Source: Tychonema sp. LEGE 06208
GTDB taxonomy: Bacteria; Cyanobacteriota; Cyanobacteriia; Cyanobacteriales; Microcoleaceae
Assembly (NCBI RefSeq): GCF_015207505.1
Contig: NZ_JADEWT010000071.1
Location: forward strand, 1-32,927
Length of the DNA: 32,927 nt
Reading direction: 5' to 3'
This document shows positions 30,448 to 32,927 of this stretch, piece by piece. The translations under genes were made by a program, and so were the position numbers. The notes under the pieces are model-generated. The model had not been told where the DNA came from, ran no database searches, and was given only the letters and a program-made list of their open reading frames with translations. Within the stretch, counting starts at the first letter, position 1; every line of letters starts with the position of its first letter.

Positions 30448-31638
30448 TTAATGCCTGCACAATGCTACTTTGGGCATCAATCTATCTAATATTTGCCCGA
30501 TCGCAATTACTGTCCAATCAATATCAGCTTCGGTTGTTTGGTGTCCGAGTGTCAAGCGAATTCCACAAACAGCATCATTTTCGCTATATCCCATTGCTAA
30601 CAAAACTGGGCTTGCTGTTAGTTTGCCGCTGTTGCAAGCGGAACCGGAACTTATGCCAATTCCTGCTAAGTTTAGCTGTCTCACGAGAGTTTTGCCTGTG
30701 ATTCGCCCTGTATCTATCCCTTGGTAAGGGCTACATTGGGGGGAGACAATGCAAAAACTGGTGTGGTGCGGCAGTCGGCAATATCGATCGCCCGTTGGTA
30801 CTAAACTGGATATGTGGGCTAATTTGTCAAAAAGTCGATCGCGCAATTCAATCAATCTCGCTGTTTCTGTATCTATTTCCTGCAAAGCCAACTCCGCCGC
30901 CACTCCAAAACCCACGATTGCGGGCAGCGCTTGCGTCCCTGAACGCAGTTTCAACTCTTGTCCGCCCCCCCCCAACATTGGCGCTAATTCCAGTCCCGGA
31001 CGCACGTAAAGCGCGCCTGCACCTTGCGGCCCGTAAAGTTTGTGACTCGAAAGCGAAAGCAAGTCTACGGGGAATTTCTGCACGTCTATTGGCAGTTTCC
31101 CGGCTACTTGAACTGCATCGGTATGAAATATGATATTGCGCGATCGGGCAATTTGTGATAATGCTTCAATTGGTTGCAGCGTGCCAACTTCACTTTGCCC
31201 GTAAACAATCGAAATTAACACTGTATTCGATCGCAATGCTTCTTGCAAATCCAAGGGGTGAACTCGCCCAAATTTATCCACCGGTAATCGCGTTACTTCC
31301 CATCCCCACTGTTCGAGTTGTCGCGCCGGTTCTGCGACTGCGGAATGTTCTACGCTGGAAATAATGATATGCTGCGGCTTTGTATAAAGACGGGCAATTC
31401 CCATAATTGCCAAATTGTCCGCTTCAGTTCCCCCGCTGGTAAAAATTATCGATTCCGGTAGTGCGTTAATTAGGCTAGCAACCTGCATTCTAGCTAATTC
31501 TAAAGTAGTGGCCGCTCTTTGTCCCCATTCGTGCAAGCTAGAAGGATTTCCCCACTGCTGAGTGAGGGCTTTTTGCATGGCTTCAATTGCTTCTGGGCGT
31601 GTTGGGGTTGTAGCGCTATAGTCGAGGTAAATTTGCAT
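30448..31638 (-). CDS. Cysteine desulfurase (NifS/IscS-like)
   Basis: A 396-residue PLP enzyme that takes sulfur from cysteine for Fe-S clusters and thiolated tRNA. MQIYLDYSATTPTRPEAIEA is the typical start. TSGGTEADNLAI binds the cofactor phosphate, Lys200 in SSHKLYGPQGAGALYV forms the Schiff base, and Cys335 in SSGSACNSGK is the persulfide carrier. GGGQELKLRSGT is the usual substrate loop. It is full length. It may be one of several desulfurases of the cell, so I give no specific symbol. It stands on the same strand as the CHAT cluster but is separated from it by the palindromic repeats; a heptad repeat lies directly upstream. Confidence 0.94.
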   Translation of the reverse strand: MQIYLDYSATTPTRPEAIEAMQKALTQQWGNPSSLHEWGQRAATTLELARMQVASLINALPESIIFTSGGTEADNLAIMGIARLYTKPQHIIISSVEHSAVAEPARQLEQWGWEVTRLPVDKFGRVHPLDLQEALRSNTVLISIVYGQSEVGTLQPIEALSQIARSRNIIFHTDAVQVAGKLPIDVQKFPVDLLSLSSHKLYGPQGAGALYVRPGLELAPMLGGGGQELKLRSGTQALPAIVGFGVAAELALQEIDTETARLIELRDRLFDKLAHISSLVPTGDRYCRLPHHTSFCIVSPQCSPYQGIDTGRITGKTLVRQLNLAGIGISSGSACNSGKLTASPVLLAMGYSENDAVCGIRLTLGHQTTEADIDWTVIAIGQILDRLMPKVALCRH

Positions 31639-31645
31639 GGTTTTA

Positions 31646-31734
31646 ATGAGTTAGTTGTTGGTTGTTAGTTGTTAGTTGTTATTGGTTAGTTGTTAGTTGT
31701 TATTTGTTATTTGTTATTGGTTATTTGTTAGTTG
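31646..31734. repeat. Heptad tandem repeat
   Basis: TTAGTTG/TTGTTAT-type 7-bp units fill the gap between the desulfurase start and the stop of the next leftward gene (31735-31737). Confidence 0.85.
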
Positions 31735-32151
31735 TCAAGAGTCTGTGGGTAGTTTGCTTTTGGGTATTTTCTTGATTTTCAACGCTTGAGTATTTGCTTT
31801 GCTTTGAATTGAGTTTAGGTAAGCGTTGAGTTTAGGAGATAGTTCGTCTATTAAAGGTTTTAGGCGCTCGATTTGCTCGGTGGTTAACAGGTGTCGGGCA
31901 CAAGCTAATCTTAACCAGTGTCTTGTTTCATGCAGTGACCCCCTGGCTATTTTGATAAAACGTTGATTATCATTATAGTTATACCGCCCATTCCCCTCGG
32001 CAATATTAGCACCAATACTATCGACTGACCTAACCAATTGTTGTCCCACTGTATTTTTAGCAAAGAAATCCCAGGATTGAACAATCAACCAAACTTCATT
32101 AGAAATTTGCTCTGCTAATTGATAAACCTGCAACTCTTGAAACCTAACCAT
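31735..32151 (-). CDS. Four-helix-bundle protein (S23/Avd-like)
   Basis: A 138-residue protein of the 23S rRNA intervening-sequence/S23 four-helix family. The start MVRFQELQVYQLAEQISNEV at 32151 is the family's usual one; a longer frame runs only into repeat sequence. Helix motifs are QQLVRSVDSIGANIAEGNGR and FIKIARGSLHETRHWLRLAC. The basic C-terminus (LKIKKIPKSKLP) extends past the core. Members form pentameric barrels that bind nucleic acid, and the related Avd serves retroelement reverse transcriptases. No reverse transcriptase or variable repeat is near, so this is a stand-alone copy. It is bracketed by heptad repeats. Confidence 0.88.
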   Translation of the reverse strand: MVRFQELQVYQLAEQISNEVWLIVQSWDFFAKNTVGQQLVRSVDSIGANIAEGNGRYNYNDNQRFIKIARGSLHETRHWLRLACARHLLTTEQIERLKPLIDELSPKLNAYLNSIQSKANTQALKIKKIPKSKLPTDS

Positions 32152-32194
32152 ACATTTACAATTTGAACATTGAACAATTATAACATCTCCCCCA

Positions 32195-32309
32195 AAAAAA
32201 GCACAACCAATAACAACTAACCAATAACAACTAACCAATAACAACTAACCAATAACAACTAACCAATAACCAATAACCAATAACCAATAACCAATAACAA
32301 CTAACTAAC
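32195..32309. repeat. Heptad tandem repeat overlapping a stop codon
   Basis: Units AACAACTAACCAAT and ACCAATA run for about 110 bp. The final CTAACTAACT supplies the stop codon of the leftward gene at 32305. These are the complement of the TTAGTTG/TATTGGT units at 31646 and 21960. Confidence 0.85.
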
Positions 32310-32706
32310 TTCCTGGTTTGCAAACGTTGTAGTCTTCGTGGGACAAAACTTTTTGGGGAATTAAGAAAGTGCCGCAATCTTCACAAAGCATTCTGTAGTT
32401 GCGTGTTACAGGAATGCTCACAATCCATCGGTTGTGACGCAGGCGTTTGCCACCGAAATCTCTGTAATTCTTATTTTCCCCCAAAGCTGCTATAATTGCG
32501 CGAGCTTTAGTAACTACGTGGTCGGGTAGACCTCTGAGATCGATCGCATCTTTAGCAAATGATGCTTCCCTCTCTTGTTTTTTAGTTTGTTTTTCTGCCA
32601 GCATTTCAACATATTGCTGCTGCGCTGCCAACTCTTGCGTGCAGCGATGGCACGCTTTACCATATCCTTTGTGACCGCAATCAAAAATTGTTTTTCTTTT
32701 AGCCAT
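32305..32706 (-). CDS. Small zinc-binding hypothetical protein
   Basis: A 133-residue protein. The start MAKRKTIFDCGHKGYGKACH at 32706 is preferred; a longer frame adds nine residues. The N-terminus has a CxH-x7-CxxC cluster (FDCGHKGYGKACHRC) that should bind zinc. A charged helix follows (EMLAEKQTKKQEREASF). The C-terminal 75 residues (LPDHVVTKARAIIAALGENK, then RDFGGKRLRHNRWIVSIPVT and NYRMLCEDCG) look like a ParE/RelE-type toxin fold with a second CxxC. I know this as a widespread cyanobacterial hypothetical. No antitoxin gene is adjacent, so a toxin role is doubtful. Confidence 0.78.
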   Translation of the reverse strand: MAKRKTIFDCGHKGYGKACHRCTQELAAQQQYVEMLAEKQTKKQEREASFAKDAIDLRGLPDHVVTKARAIIAALGENKNYRDFGGKRLRHNRWIVSIPVTRNYRMLCEDCGTFLIPQKVLSHEDYNVCKPGS

Positions 32707-32927
32707 AAAGCAGCAGTATCGGGTTTGACCCACGCCCCTGAATGCTGCTACCCTACCAGTGATGCTTCCGGCATCGAGGCAGTTCTACAAGACGTAAAAT
32801 CTATTCCCTTTCATAAAATTTATAGGTTCTAAGTTGACTTTATCGAATATGTTTGAATTGTGGGTAAGCCTATAAGCTGTTGCTCATATAGATTGTGTAT
32901 GGCGATGGAGGGGGAGAGGGGGAGAGG
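32707..32927. other. Right-edge intergenic sequence
   Basis: No gene is supported. The last 20 bases are purine-rich (GGAGGGGGAGAGG type), probably the start of another simple repeat cut by the window edge. Confidence 0.4.

Noticed and set aside
31735-32151. Diversity-generating retroelement accessory protein (Avd)
   Set aside because: The fold fits, but no reverse transcriptase, template repeat or variable repeat is seen in the window, so only the general S23-type call is supported.

Overview
The window is chromosomal DNA from a cyanobacterium, most likely a filamentous Oscillatoriales-type organism (Microcoleus/Oscillatoria-like). The evidence is the 3' end of psbA at the left edge, a CYP38/TLP40-like lumenal cyclophilin gene, the efp-accB pair, many HIP1 (GCGATCGC) octamers, and abundant heptameric short tandem repeats between genes. 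The species assignment is inference.

Region 1 (1-221) is the end of psbA and its terminator. Region 2 (about 222-15,540) is an accessory island. It starts with a small tyrosine recombinase. A leftward cluster follows (8601 down to 2870), holding a phage tail-fibre-type protein, a large unknown beta-rich protein, a Gly/Ala-rich hydrophobic protein and other unknowns. A rightward cluster (8768-10758) ends in a one-TM protein and a C39-like peptidase that together look like a lysis pair. A regulatory and unknown segment comes next: a protein whose gene carries six tandem perfect inverted repeats, a Cro/CI-type repressor with three operator-like sites, and three unknown proteins. The island ends with an IS110-family (DEDD) recombinase preceded by about 280 nt of strongly structured non-coding sequence. 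I see no capsid, portal or terminase gene. TGCTAG half-sites lie in front of the integrase, the gene at 1915 and the repressor, which suggests one repressor may control much of the island.

Region 3 (15,540-23,115) is mainly core genome: a GerMN-domain protein, an ArsR-type regulator, accB, efp, the lumenal cyclophilin, a small membrane protein and thiL. It is interrupted by an orphan tnpB with a probable omega RNA and by several families of intergenic repeats.

Region 4 (23,210-30,231) is a same-strand cluster that resembles a conflict or defence locus: a TPR-CHAT protease of 988 aa, a shorter TPR-only tandem paralogue, an Rpn/DUF2887-type nuclease, and an overlapping pair of unknown genes, one with C-terminal membrane segments. 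Palindromic repeats with an ACCGGGTTTTT core punctuate this cluster.

Region 5 (30,448-32,927) carries a cysteine desulfurase, a four-helix-bundle (S23/Avd-like) protein and a small zinc-ribbon protein, separated by heptad repeats.

The strongest candidates for something undescribed are the IS110-type recombinase with its structured leader RNA, the capsid-less tail/lysis island with a shared TGCTAG operator, and the CHAT-centred cluster.
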